7,908 nucleotides of DNA, taken from assembly GCA_000437495.1 (NCBI GenBank), contig FR897888.1, forward strand, positions 63,028-70,935, written 5' to 3'. The notes under the pieces are model-generated. The model saw only the letters and a list, made by a program, of their open reading frames with translations. It did no database searches and had not been told where the DNA came from. Both the position numbers and the translations under genes were made by a program. Source of the stretch: Prevotella sp. CAG:485. GTDB lineage: Bacteria > Bacteroidota > Bacteroidia > Bacteroidales > Muribaculaceae. This document shows, piece after piece, positions 1-6,817 of the stretch. The stretch's first letter is position 1. Every line of letters begins with the position of its first letter.

Positions 1-1370
1 GGTTTGCGGGCCGTCTCGGTGGAGGTCGGCGCCGAGGGGGTTGCGGGCGCAAAGGCGTTGTCGCTCTGGCCAAGGTAATGCATCAGCTTCTCGGCTGTGC
101 GCGGCGAATAGGCGTTGTAGATATTCACCACAAGAGCTATGTCAGTGATGCCGTGGTCGCGCACATACTTGCGCATATTCTTGTTGAAGTAACGGAAATC
201 GACCACATGCACCTCCTCAAAGCTATAGAACATATATCCCGGCACGGCATTGCCATACGAGTCCTTGATAATCATCAGCCGGCGCCCGTTTTTGTTACCC
301 GTCCTGACCTGCGTAATCTTCATGTCGGAGCCCATGAAAGTGCAGTAAGCGCCGCTGCTGCCATCCTTATAATGATAGAAGTATGAGCCGTTCTGCGGCT
401 TGCTCTCGCGCGTGATGCGGTAATCCTTGTTCACCGTGTAGTTGATGTAAGTGGTGGTGTAATTGAGTCCGCGCGGAGTGTAATAGACAAAGTCCTCGGG
501 CGAGTTCTTAATGGCTATGTCCTTGCTATATCCATACATAGAGCCGACGAAGCGGTGTACCACATGCTTGTCGTAGGCCGATAGAGGCTTGAAGGGCACT
601 CCGGCGCTCTTGGCCAGCTGTTCGGCTGCATAGAAGGCACCAAGCGGCGACCAGTGATGGTCAGTGCGCAGATAGATATCCTCCTTGACGTGGTTGGCGA
701 GTGCCGTGTAGGCATTGACTCCATGCACACCCGGAGCCAGATGGCGATAAATGTTCTGAATGGTTGGCAGCTGCGGCTTGCTGGCCGATTTGGCCTTGTC
801 AGGACAATAGAACTCCGTGGCAAGCGGTATCACCATGGCATAGACATTGACCTTCAGCGCCGAGTGATATTTGTTGAGCGCTTCTGCCAGCTTCTCGCCG
901 CCGCCTCGGCCGCCGTAAGCCATCAGCGCCCTTGCGTTGGGAGCCTTACCCACCACAATGATGCCTCGGTTGGCAATCTTGGCATTTGCATCGGCGTTTA
1001 TGCGGTTCTGATAAGCAGCAATCTCTTCAGGAGTGGCATCTGCGCCGGGAGCTGCCGGGTCAGCCTCACCGCCGTCGCCGGCATGAAACGACACAGCCTC
1101 CTCGTCGCTGCCTACGTTGAGACGGATCTTGTCGCGCACCCACATGGAGGTGGCCATCAGCTCGTCGCGATAAGGCTCCGAGTCGCTGAACCAGGCCGAC
1201 AGTTCTTTGGGATAGCTGCTGTCGGCCAACTTGTCGGTACTGAACTCGGGCATCTTGGCCAACTCGCGTTTTTCAAGCTGCGAGTAAGTGCTTCGGGGCA
1301 AAAAGAGAAAGACGACGGCCACCACAGCATAGACCGCCACTACCAGTGAGATATAGAGCTTGTTGTGCAT
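1..1370 (-). CDS. DHHW/AlgX-like periplasmic O-acetyltransferase component (C-terminal end off the window)
   Basis: The gene starts with ATG at 1370-1368 and stays open to the window edge: 456 complete codons, no stop. The N-terminus has one membrane-spanning segment (about residues 5-25, LYISLVVAVYAVVAVVFLFL), followed by the Gln-Leu-Glu-Lys-Arg-Glu-Leu stretch usual after the anchor of DHHW proteins, so the rest should be periplasmic. The defining motif TDHHW is at residues 236-240, and a Ser nucleophile motif KDSYG is at 369-373 (Ser371). In AlgX of alginate acetylation the catalytic Asp-x-His lies before the Ser; Asp237, His239 and Ser371 match that permuted order. Likely role: transfer of acetyl groups delivered by the adjacent MBOAT protein to an exported glycan. 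It follows the MBOAT gene by 20 bases. An Ala/Pro/Gly-rich stretch (about 101-115) and a Pro/Thr/Ser/Ala-rich tail (about 439-453) look like linkers. The glycan substrate is unknown. Confidence 0.88.
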   Translation of the reverse strand, partial: MHNKLYISLVVAVYAVVAVVFLFLPRSTYSQLEKRELAKMPEFSTDKLADSSYPKELSAWFSDSEPYRDELMATSMWVRDKIRLNVGSDEEAVSFHAGDGGEADPAAPGADATPEEIAAYQNRINADANAKIANRGIIVVGKAPNARALMAYGGRGGGEKLAEALNKYHSALKVNVYAMVIPLATEFYCPDKAKSASKPQLPTIQNIYRHLAPGVHGVNAYTALANHVKEDIYLRTDHHWSPLGAFYAAEQLAKSAGVPFKPLSAYDKHVVHRFVGSMYGYSKDIAIKNSPEDFVYYTPRGLNYTTTYINYTVNKDYRITRESKPQNGSYFYHYKDGSSGAYCTFMGSDMKITQVRTGNKNGRRLMIIKDSYGNAVPGYMFYSFEEVHVVDFRYFNKNMRKYVRDHGITDIALVVNIYNAYSPRTAEKLMHYLGQSDNAFAPATPSAPTSTETARK

Positions 1371-1390
1371 ATCAGAGAAACGGATGATTG

Positions 1391-2896
1391 TCAGAATCGG
1401 GTATAGATGAAAGCGTTGTTTGTGGCGCCCACCAGGAGAGCCACACAGAGAGCGAGGAGCAGAATGCTGACGAAGGCGCGCCCCACAGCCATTATATGAC
1501 GGCCGTTGCTGCCGGCCACCTTGCCTGCCACATATTCCGAGCCGCGCTCAATATAGCTGCGCAGGGGGATGCAGAAGAGGATTGCCACCACCCAGAGCCA
1601 GAAATTGTCGGTGAGCGAGGTGAGCTCCTGAAAGCCGAACTCCAGACTCTTCTGCCCGAAGGCCGAAGAGAACCAGAGCTTCATCTTGTCGAAGTTGTCG
1701 AAGTAGAAAATGCCCCAGCCCACAACCACTATAAAAAGCGCGTAGAGGCGCAAAAGCACGTTGGGAATATGTTTCTGCCACTTGATGATAGAAACCTTCT
1801 CCAGAGCCAGTATAGTACCAAAATAGAGTCCCCAGATGATAAAGTTCCACGAGGCACCGTGCCACATACCGGTCAGGAACCACACGGTGAAGATATTCAG
1901 AGCCTGATGGCGCCGGTTGCCGCCAAGGGGGATGTAGGCGTAATCGCGGAAGAAGGAGCCGAGCGACATGTGCCAGCGACGCCAGAAGTCGGTAATGGTT
2001 GTGCAGCAGTAGGGGTGATTGAAGTTTTCAGGGAAATGGAAGCCCATGCAGCGACCCATGCCGATGGCCATGTCGGAATATCCGGAGAAGTCGAAATATA
2101 TCTGCAGCGTAAAGGCCAGAATACCAATCCAGGCGCCCCAGATACTCAGATTCTCCACGCCGTCGGCCAGAAAGAGGGTGGCAATCTCCGAGAGCATATT
2201 GGCAATAATCACCTTCTTGCCCAGACCGATGAGGAAGCGGTATATGCCGTCGGCCAGGTCGGCAGCCGACACATGGCGCTGATGCAACTCTTTGGCCACC
2301 GTGCCATAGCGCACAATGGGGCCGGCAATGAGCTGCGGGAACATGGCAATGTAGAGCAGCAGGTCCATGAAGCGTTTCTGCACCGGAGTCTCGCGGCGGT
2401 ACACGTCAACAAGATAGCTGATAGACTGGAAAATATAGAAGCTGATGCCAATGGGGAGCGCCACTTTGGGCACGTTCACGGCCAACCCTACGGAATTGAG
2501 GATATCGCCGAAGAAGCCGAGATATTTGAAAGTGCCGAGGAGGCCCAGGTCGAGGGCGAGGCCGATGATGAGGGCCAGTTTGCGGTGACGAGTGCTGCGT
2601 GCCACGGCCAGACCGGCAAAGTAGTTTATCACCACGCAGACAAGCATCAGGAAGATATACACCGGCTCGCCCCAGGCGTAGAAGAGGAGCGAGAAGATGA
2701 CCAATGCGAAGTTGCGTGAGGCGAAGCCCGGTTTGTCGGCGGCATCGCGAGCGCCTTCCTCACCGTTATCCTCATCGATATAGAGCAGTTTGTCGCGCCT
2801 GTAGAGTACGCGTTTATCAATTACGCCGGCCAGCAGATAGCATATTGCAAAGGCCGGGATGAATACAAACAGGAAGAAAAGATCAGAGAATACCAT
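1391..2896 (-). CDS. AlgI-like MBOAT family O-acyltransferase, multi-pass membrane protein
   Basis: 501 residues, the usual size for AlgI/DltB-type membrane-bound O-acyltransferases, with many hydrophobic segments from residue 5 to near the C-terminus. Family hallmarks are in order: ALPIGISFYIFQSISY (146-161), FPQLIAGPIVRY (186-197), QIYFDFSGYSDMAIG (265-279), NFNHPY (291-296), DFWRRWHMSLGSFFRDY (303-319) with His309, IPLGGNR (322-328) and TGMWHGASW (342-350) with His346. The last His corresponds to the essential catalytic His of AlgI. These proteins move an acyl group, usually acetyl, from a cytoplasmic donor across the inner membrane for use by a periplasmic SGNH-fold partner. Such partners lie on both sides: the SGNH gene ends 23 bases upstream and the DHHW gene starts 20 bases downstream. 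An acidic hydrophilic stretch at about 40-56 between the first two membrane segments is longer than I expect for the family. The natural substrate cannot be told from sequence. Confidence 0.93.
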   Translation of the reverse strand: MVFSDLFFLFVFIPAFAICYLLAGVIDKRVLYRRDKLLYIDEDNGEEGARDAADKPGFASRNFALVIFSLLFYAWGEPVYIFLMLVCVVINYFAGLAVARSTRHRKLALIIGLALDLGLLGTFKYLGFFGDILNSVGLAVNVPKVALPIGISFYIFQSISYLVDVYRRETPVQKRFMDLLLYIAMFPQLIAGPIVRYGTVAKELHQRHVSAADLADGIYRFLIGLGKKVIIANMLSEIATLFLADGVENLSIWGAWIGILAFTLQIYFDFSGYSDMAIGMGRCMGFHFPENFNHPYCCTTITDFWRRWHMSLGSFFRDYAYIPLGGNRRHQALNIFTVWFLTGMWHGASWNFIIWGLYFGTILALEKVSIIKWQKHIPNVLLRLYALFIVVVGWGIFYFDNFDKMKLWFSSAFGQKSLEFGFQELTSLTDNFWLWVVAILFCIPLRSYIERGSEYVAGKVAGSNGRHIMAVGRAFVSILLLALCVALLVGATNNAFIYTRF

Positions 2897-2919
2897 TCTA
2901 TGCTTTTACTACAAGAATC

Positions 2920-3741
2920 TTACTGTGGGTTGCTGAAGGCAAGATAATCATACACACAGCGTGCAATCTGCCATGCACCTTTGTTATTGGTGTGCGTGCC
3001 GTCGGAAGTCAGCTGAGGTTTCTGCTTCTCCTTCACCGGGTCAATGCCGCAGTTCTTTTCTATGCGTATGCACTCCACGCCCGATTTGCGCGCCGACTGC
3101 TGAATGATGTCGGCCACTTTCTCTATGGTCTCTTTTGAAGCCTTGGTGGTGTAAGGGGGACCGACCACGATGATGCGTGCGTTGGGGAAAGCCTCTTTCA
3201 GCAGCATCAGGTTAAGACGCACCGCTTCGGCCAACGAGGTGGCCTGAGCCGGTGTTGTGGCCGTTGTCATGGGGCGCAAGTAAGCCTGCTCCACAGTACT
3301 GTTGTAGAGGCCGGGACGCTTGGCGCTAAACCATGCGTCGTTAGTGCCGCCGCTCAGGAAGATATAGTCAGGCACCAGCTGACGGCCGGCCTTCACCTCA
3401 CCTTTGAGGCGTAGAATCTGGTTATAAAGCACGTTTTGGTCGTTGAGCACCTCGAAATAGCTTGCCGTGTCGGCCACGGTGGCGGCATTGTTTGTCCAGG
3501 TGGCGCCGCTGCGGGCATAGCTGCGGGCGGTGGCAGGGAGCATATTCTTCACCATCCAGTAGCTCCATGCTTTCGGGTTGGAGCAGTCGTCGCCGCCGTT
3601 CCAGGTGTTACTGTCGCCGATAAAGACAACATGGCCCTTGCCGGAATTCTCATTGCGGCCCGACGCTGAGTAGTCAAGCAGCGGATTAACGCCCAGACAG
3701 AGGCTTAAAGCTATAAATATGGTTGTGAAAGTATTCATCAT
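2920..3741 (-). CDS. Secreted SGNH/GDSL-family hydrolase or acetyltransferase partner
   Basis: 273 residues with a hydrophobic N-terminus (about 5-20, TTIFIALSLCLGVNPL) that looks like a Sec signal peptide, so it probably acts in the periplasm or outside. All four SGNH blocks are present: IGDSNTW with Ser44 (41-47), Gly79 in RSGATW (77-82), SGGTND with Asn134 (130-135), and SDGTH with Asp247 and His250 (246-250). An intact triad suggests an active esterase or acyltransferase. Its position directly before an AlgI-like MBOAT gene suggests it works on acetyl esters of an envelope glycan, either adding or removing them; sequence alone does not decide which. The start overlaps the stop of the channel gene in a 4-base ATGA, which suggests translational coupling. 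Two Met codons are adjacent at the start, so the start is exact to one codon. General lipolytic or carbohydrate esterase activity is the alternative. Confidence 0.88.
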   Translation of the reverse strand: MMNTFTTIFIALSLCLGVNPLLDYSASGRNENSGKGHVVFIGDSNTWNGGDDCSNPKAWSYWMVKNMLPATARSYARSGATWTNNAATVADTASYFEVLNDQNVLYNQILRLKGEVKAGRQLVPDYIFLSGGTNDAWFSAKRPGLYNSTVEQAYLRPMTTATTPAQATSLAEAVRLNLMLLKEAFPNARIIVVGPPYTTKASKETIEKVADIIQQSARKSGVECIRIEKNCGIDPVKEKQKPQLTSDGTHTNNKGAWQIARCVYDYLAFSNPQ

Positions 3742-4868
3742 TTCTGTTTGTCGAAGTGTACGTCGAGCTGCGGGAAGGGGAAGCTGAAGCCCTTCTGCGG
3801 CAGCTCTTTATAGAAGCGCTCGTTCATTTCAAAATACAGTGGCCAGTAAGTGGCCGAAGGGGTCCAGGCCCTCACCGTGAAGTTGATGCTTGAATCGGCC
3901 ATCTCGCCGAGGCCGACAAAGGGTGAACAGTCAACCTTCTCCTTCTTCACCGGGGGAATGACCTTTGCCTGCACCTTCTCGGCTATCTTGCGGTGACGAA
4001 GGCGATGGCGCGCCCACCAGCCCAGTTTGCTCTCGTCGGTCTGCTCTTCGGCCTCCTCTTTCTCCTGCTGCTCTATCTCGGCCTCCTCAGCGGCTACTTC
4101 CTGCAGACGCATCATGCGGTCATCCTCAATATACTGACGCACCACACGGGGGTCTTCGCCTAGCATCTGCAGCATTGTGGCTTTGGCCTTGTCGAGGTCA
4201 GTGTCGTAGCTCAGACCCACGGTCCATTCCACACGGCGGTAATCCTCCATGGAGTAGTTGTTGATTGTGCCTGTGCTCAGACCGCCGTTGGGTATCACAA
4301 TGGCCTTGTTGTCGAGCGTATTAATCACGGTGTTGAAAATCTGAATGGCCTTCACCGTGCCGCTATATCCCTGAGCCTCAATGAAATCGCCCACCCTGTA
4401 AGGCTTGAGCAGGAGAATCAACACACCGCCGGCAAAGTTCTGAAGCGTGCCGCTGAGAGCCATACCTATTGCCACGCCTGCCGAGGCGAACAGCGCTAAG
4501 AAAGAGCTTGTCTCTATGCCCAGGATGCCTATCACCGTAACTATAAGGATGAAATAGAGGGTGATTTTCAGCACCGAGAGGAGGAAAGTGCATAACGAGG
4601 GGTCAGTGCCTCGGCGCTCCATGATGCGTTTGCTGAAGGCATAGAGCTTGCGTATGATGAAGCGGCCTATGTAGAACACCACCAGGGCGATGAGCAGCTT
4701 GAAGGCGAACTCTACCATGGTGTTGGCCAGCTTGTCGATGATGCTTTGCAGTGAGAGGCCCTTGAAACTGTTGAAGAAGGCCTCTTCCTGCTTAATCATT
4801 TTCTGAGCTGCGTCGGCGGTATCGGGGTTCTGCGCCTGCAGCAAAATCAGGGCAATCAGGTTGGTCAT
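3738..4868 (-). CDS. MscS-family mechanosensitive channel with large charged insertion in the cytoplasmic domain
   Basis: 376 residues, clearly longer than the roughly 290 of a minimal MscS. Membrane helices fall at about 51-75, 95-117 and 121-154. The third has the Gly/Ala-spaced pore pattern (GVAIGMALSGTLQNFAGGV, 131-149), followed by KPYRVGDFIE (155-164) and the conserved IPNG of the beta domain (192-195). The C-terminal domain ends with SSINFTVRAW (326-335) and FPFPQLDVHF (363-372), as in MscS. Between ADPRV-like residues (EDPRV, 238-242) and that final domain lie about 70 residues where a few would be usual: an Arg/Glu-rich, probably coiled-coil part (about 244-279), then a basic part with WW at 284-285. 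The protein should open under membrane tension at the inner membrane. Both ends overlap neighbouring genes by 4 bases (ATGA). The first 15 residues are weakly hydrophobic and could be a short signal or an amphipathic segment. Confidence 0.92.
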   Translation of the reverse strand: MTNLIALILLQAQNPDTADAAQKMIKQEEAFFNSFKGLSLQSIIDKLANTMVEFAFKLLIALVVFYIGRFIIRKLYAFSKRIMERRGTDPSLCTFLLSVLKITLYFILIVTVIGILGIETSSFLALFASAGVAIGMALSGTLQNFAGGVLILLLKPYRVGDFIEAQGYSGTVKAIQIFNTVINTLDNKAIVIPNGGLSTGTINNYSMEDYRRVEWTVGLSYDTDLDKAKATMLQMLGEDPRVVRQYIEDDRMMRLQEVAAEEAEIEQQEKEEAEEQTDESKLGWWARHRLRHRKIAEKVQAKVIPPVKKEKVDCSPFVGLGEMADSSINFTVRAWTPSATYWPLYFEMNERFYKELPQKGFSFPFPQLDVHFDKQK

Positions 4869-6016
4869 TCAAAAACATCTTTGCACCAGCGGTATTGCCG
4901 GTAAAAATCGGAATAAGGGTCGTCGGCCATCAGCAGATAGCTGCTTAAGCCGCAAAATCTGTCGGGGGCAATGCGCAGCTCTAAAAAAGCGGGAGTGGCG
5001 GCTGCGTAAGTAACCGCCTCGTCAAGCGCCTGACACACTGCCCTGTAACGGACATCGTTCACATCGCCGCCGGCAAAAGCCTTGCACAGGTCGCGCAGGT
5101 CGTAATACGGACCGAGACCCGTTTCTTCGCGATGGAAGCGCTGCACGCTGCCGAGCTGAGGCGTTGGGCGGCCGTTCATCAGACTGCGGCAAGCGGCTGC
5201 TAAAGCCGGAAGCCGCGAGGTGTTGACCACGCAGACCGAGGCGGCGCGCTGCTGACCGCTCTTAGCGTTATAATAGTCGTAAAAGGCTTTTGCGGCGCCT
5301 TCCACGTCGGCTTGCTCACGGAGCAGAAAGGGGACGGTGAGATGATAAGGCATTCCCTGGCCGAGCACTTCGGTGGGATAGCCGATGAAGCGGCTGCAGC
5401 GGTCGGAAAGCTCGTAGGCCGTTTCTATGCCCCCTAAATGGCAGCAGTCGGCCCAGATGAACGAGAATGTGCCTTTGGGGATGGCCTGCGCCATATCGGT
5501 GATGTCGAGATGCTGTGTTGCCGTGCCTTGTGAGAGGTCGTCGCCAAACCAATATTTGTTTGTGCCTATGTTGTGTGCCGGATTCCAGCCGGCGCCATGG
5601 CTCCACAGAATGAGACCGTAATCGTTGGCGGGGGCAATGTGCTGCACATCGGCAATGACGCGACTGAGGCGCCGGGGTGTGGTGCTAGCTTCCTCGTCGG
5701 AGTATTTTTTGCACCTATGGCGGGTAACAGTGCCGTTCTCCACTTTCAGCTCCCAGAGGGCGGGGTCGGAGGAATAATCGGCCACATAAACCAACCAGCG
5801 GCAATTCTGCGCATCGGCAACGTTGGCGGCCAAGCCCTTTTCCATCTCCTCCATATCGGCGGGCAGGAAGCTGCTGAGCGAGTTGCAGGCCACGGCGTAG
5901 ACTAAAATTGTGCGTCGTGCCGGCGCCGAGGGCTCGGTGTCGGAACAACTGCACAGACACCAAAGCAACGCTGCCAGCATTGCCTTGACCATGAGTGTTG
6001 CGAGAGAGGTTTTCAT
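4865..6016 (-). CDS. Clostripain-type (peptidase family C11) cysteine peptidase, predicted lipoprotein
   Basis: I place the start at the ATG at 6016-6014, giving 383 residues that begin with a lipoprotein signal peptide: Lys2, a hydrophobic core to Leu21, then LCSC with Cys24 as the lipidated residue. The reading frame stays open upstream to an ATG at 6088, but those 24 codons run through intergenic tandem repeats and would bury the signal peptide. After Cys24 come Ser-Asp-Thr-Glu, an acidic stretch like the surface-export signal of Bacteroidota lipoproteins. The C11 domain begins near residue 36 (TILVYAVACNSLSS). The catalytic dyad appears to be His140 in LILWSHGAGW and Cys192 in IWADCCHLGGIETAYEL, aligned with the family's DAC motif. 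Family members such as clostripain and PmC11 cleave after Arg or Lys. The gene is the first of the five-gene operon, and its stop overlaps the channel start by 4 bases. Its substrate is unknown. Confidence 0.87.
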   Translation of the reverse strand: MKTSLATLMVKAMLAALLWCLCSCSDTEPSAPARRTILVYAVACNSLSSFLPADMEEMEKGLAANVADAQNCRWLVYVADYSSDPALWELKVENGTVTRHRCKKYSDEEASTTPRRLSRVIADVQHIAPANDYGLILWSHGAGWNPAHNIGTNKYWFGDDLSQGTATQHLDITDMAQAIPKGTFSFIWADCCHLGGIETAYELSDRCSRFIGYPTEVLGQGMPYHLTVPFLLREQADVEGAAKAFYDYYNAKSGQQRAASVCVVNTSRLPALAAACRSLMNGRPTPQLGSVQRFHREETGLGPYYDLRDLCKAFAGGDVNDVRYRAVCQALDEAVTYAAATPAFLELRIAPDRFCGLSSYLLMADDPYSDFYRQYRWCKDVFE

Positions 6017-6058
6017 CTCTACAATAACGCGCCAAGGGGCCTTAAATTGCCATTTCCC

Positions 6059-6081
6059 GACACAATAACAGACACAATAAC
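6059..6081. repeat. Two tandem copies of an 11-base repeat upstream of the peptidase operon
   Basis: Read on the minus strand, GTTATTGTGTC occurs at 6081-6071 and again, perfectly, at 6069-6059, separated by one base, so the period is 12 bases. The first eight bases recur a third time (GTTATTGT) at 6028-6021, five bases before the ATG of the peptidase gene. The position in the probable promoter region suggests either an operator for a regulator or part of the promoter. No known binding motif is recognised. Confidence 0.85.
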
Positions 6082-6112
6082 GAGCCACAAAACGGGGCTT
6101 GGTCCTAATCGT
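6064..6112 (-). promoter_or_regulatory. Possible weak promoter region of the five-gene operon
   Basis: A terminator at 6149-6192 separates this operon from rpmA, so a promoter should lie in 6017-6148. On the minus strand a TTTG occurs in CGTTTTGTGG (about 6095-6086). About 19 bases further on, TTATTGTG within the second 11-base repeat matches the Bacteroidota -7 consensus TAnnTTTG at four of six fixed positions. This is a weak match, so the operon may need an activator or an alternative sigma factor, or the true promoter may be elsewhere in the spacer. Confidence 0.25.
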
Positions 6113-6140
6113 TTGGGACTGAGGCGTTTGGCGCTGAGGG
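6111..6140. repeat. Imperfect 15-base tandem repeat in the spacer
   Basis: Plus-strand units GTTTGGGACTGAGGC (6111-6125) and GTTTGGCGCTGAGGG (6126-6140) match at 12 of 15 positions. They lie just downstream (in minus-strand terms) of the rpmA terminator and upstream of the 11-base repeats. Two copies only; it may be a decayed intergenic repeat or a binding site. Confidence 0.7.
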
Positions 6141-6148
6141 TATTGGAT

Positions 6149-6192
6149 TAAAAAGGCCGCTCACCGGCGTTAACAGCAACGGTGGCGGCCTT
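6149..6192 (-). terminator. Rho-independent terminator of the rplU-rpmA operon
   Basis: On the minus strand the hairpin begins 22 bases after the rpmA stop. AAGGCCGC plus CACC (6192-6181) pairs with GGTG plus GCGGCCTT (6165-6153), with one bulged base at 6161 and a 15-base loop. It runs directly into a T tract (CCTTTTTAA, ending near 6149). Eight uninterrupted base pairs, mostly G-C, sit next to the T run. Read on the plus strand, the hairpin lacks a following T tract, so it should act only on leftward transcription. Confidence 0.9.
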
Positions 6193-6214
6193 AGGAGTTT
6201 TGATAGCTTGGGAT

Positions 6215-6478
6215 TTAAGCCTCAGCGTGCGGCTGCACGTTGATGAACTTGCGGCCCTCTTTGCCGGTGGAGAAAACCACTACGCCGTCAATGAGAGCGT
6301 AAATGGTGTGATCTTTGCCCATACCTACGTTGAGGCCGGGATGATGCACTGTGCCACGCTGACGTTTGATGATGTTACCGGCACGGCAGTTGCTGCCGCC
6401 AAAGATTTTAACGCCGAGGCGTTTGCTTTCTGATTCACGGCCGTTCTTTGAACTGCCGACACCTTTTTTATGTGCCAT
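6215..6478 (-). CDS. rpmA: 50S ribosomal protein L27
   Basis: 87 residues that match bacterial L27 along their whole length: [22 protein letters not shown] at the N-terminus (first 22), a [10 protein letters not shown] block, [20 protein letters not shown] and a basic GRKFINV end. L27 is a large-subunit protein whose N-terminal tail reaches the peptidyl-transferase centre. Here the tail starts directly with Met-Ala-His-Lys-Lys, without the cleaved extension seen in Firmicutes. The gene follows rplU by 18 bases and has an AAAGG purine stretch about 10 bases before its ATG, one of the better ribosome-binding sites in the window. Transcription ends at the hairpin just downstream. Confidence 0.98.
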   Translation of the reverse strand: MAHKKGVGSSKNGRESESKRLGVKIFGGSNCRAGNIIKRQRGTVHHPGLNVGMGKDHTIYALIDGVVVFSTGKEGRKFINVQPHAEA

Positions 6479-6496
6479 CTCTAAGTTTGCCTTTCT

Positions 6497-6817
6497 TTAA
6501 GCGTTAACAATTTCTTTTATCATCACTTGCGTAAACTGCTGACGATGTCCGTTTTTGCGGCGATAGCCTTTGCGACGTTTCTTTTTGAAAACGATGACTT
6601 TGTCGCCTTTTACCAGCGGAAGCATAACTTCAGCATTTACTTTTGCGCCTTCCACGGCAGGCGCGCCGACTTTTACGTCGCCGTCAGCGTCAATGAGAAG
6701 GACTTTGTCGAAAGTTACGGCTTCGCCCTCTTTCACATCGCCGAGATGGTTGACATACAGATATTTGCCGGCTTCGGCTTTGTACTGCAGTCCCTTGATT
6801 TCTACGATAGCGTACAT
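6497..6817 (-). CDS. rplU: 50S ribosomal protein L21
   Basis: 106 residues, close to the usual length of about 103. It begins [20 protein letters not shown], as L21 does, and ends with the basic 23S rRNA-binding block [19 protein letters not shown] followed by a short Ile/Lys tail. It assembles early into the large ribosomal subunit. It is the first gene of the two-gene rplU-rpmA operon, a pairing conserved across bacteria, and is transcribed from the promoter at 6908-6939. The start is preceded by an A-rich leader end (ATAAAAATACAA) rather than a Shine-Dalgarno sequence, as is common for highly expressed Bacteroidota genes. Confidence 0.98.
   Translation of the reverse strand: MYAIVEIKGLQYKAEAGKYLYVNHLGDVKEGEAVTFDKVLLIDADGDVKVGAPAVEGAKVNAEVMLPLVKGDKVIVFKKKRRKGYRRKNGHRQQFTQVMIKEIVNA

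Noticed and set aside
654..1349. A 231-codon open frame on the plus strand, opposite the DHHW gene
   Set aside because: The minus strand carries the conserved TDHHW and KDSYG motifs and a membrane anchor, so the plus-strand frame is a shadow.
1388..2719. A 443-codon open frame on the plus strand, opposite the MBOAT gene
   Set aside because: It lies antisense to a protein with clear family motifs over its full length. Its translation is rich in His and Glu and has no recognisable domain, as expected for the reverse strand of a membrane-protein gene.
6017..6088. A longer form of the C11 peptidase starting at ATG 6088-6086
   Set aside because: The extra 24 residues are encoded by the tandem repeats and would precede a normal lipoprotein signal peptide, making it internal. 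The start at 6016 gives a standard signal and lipobox.
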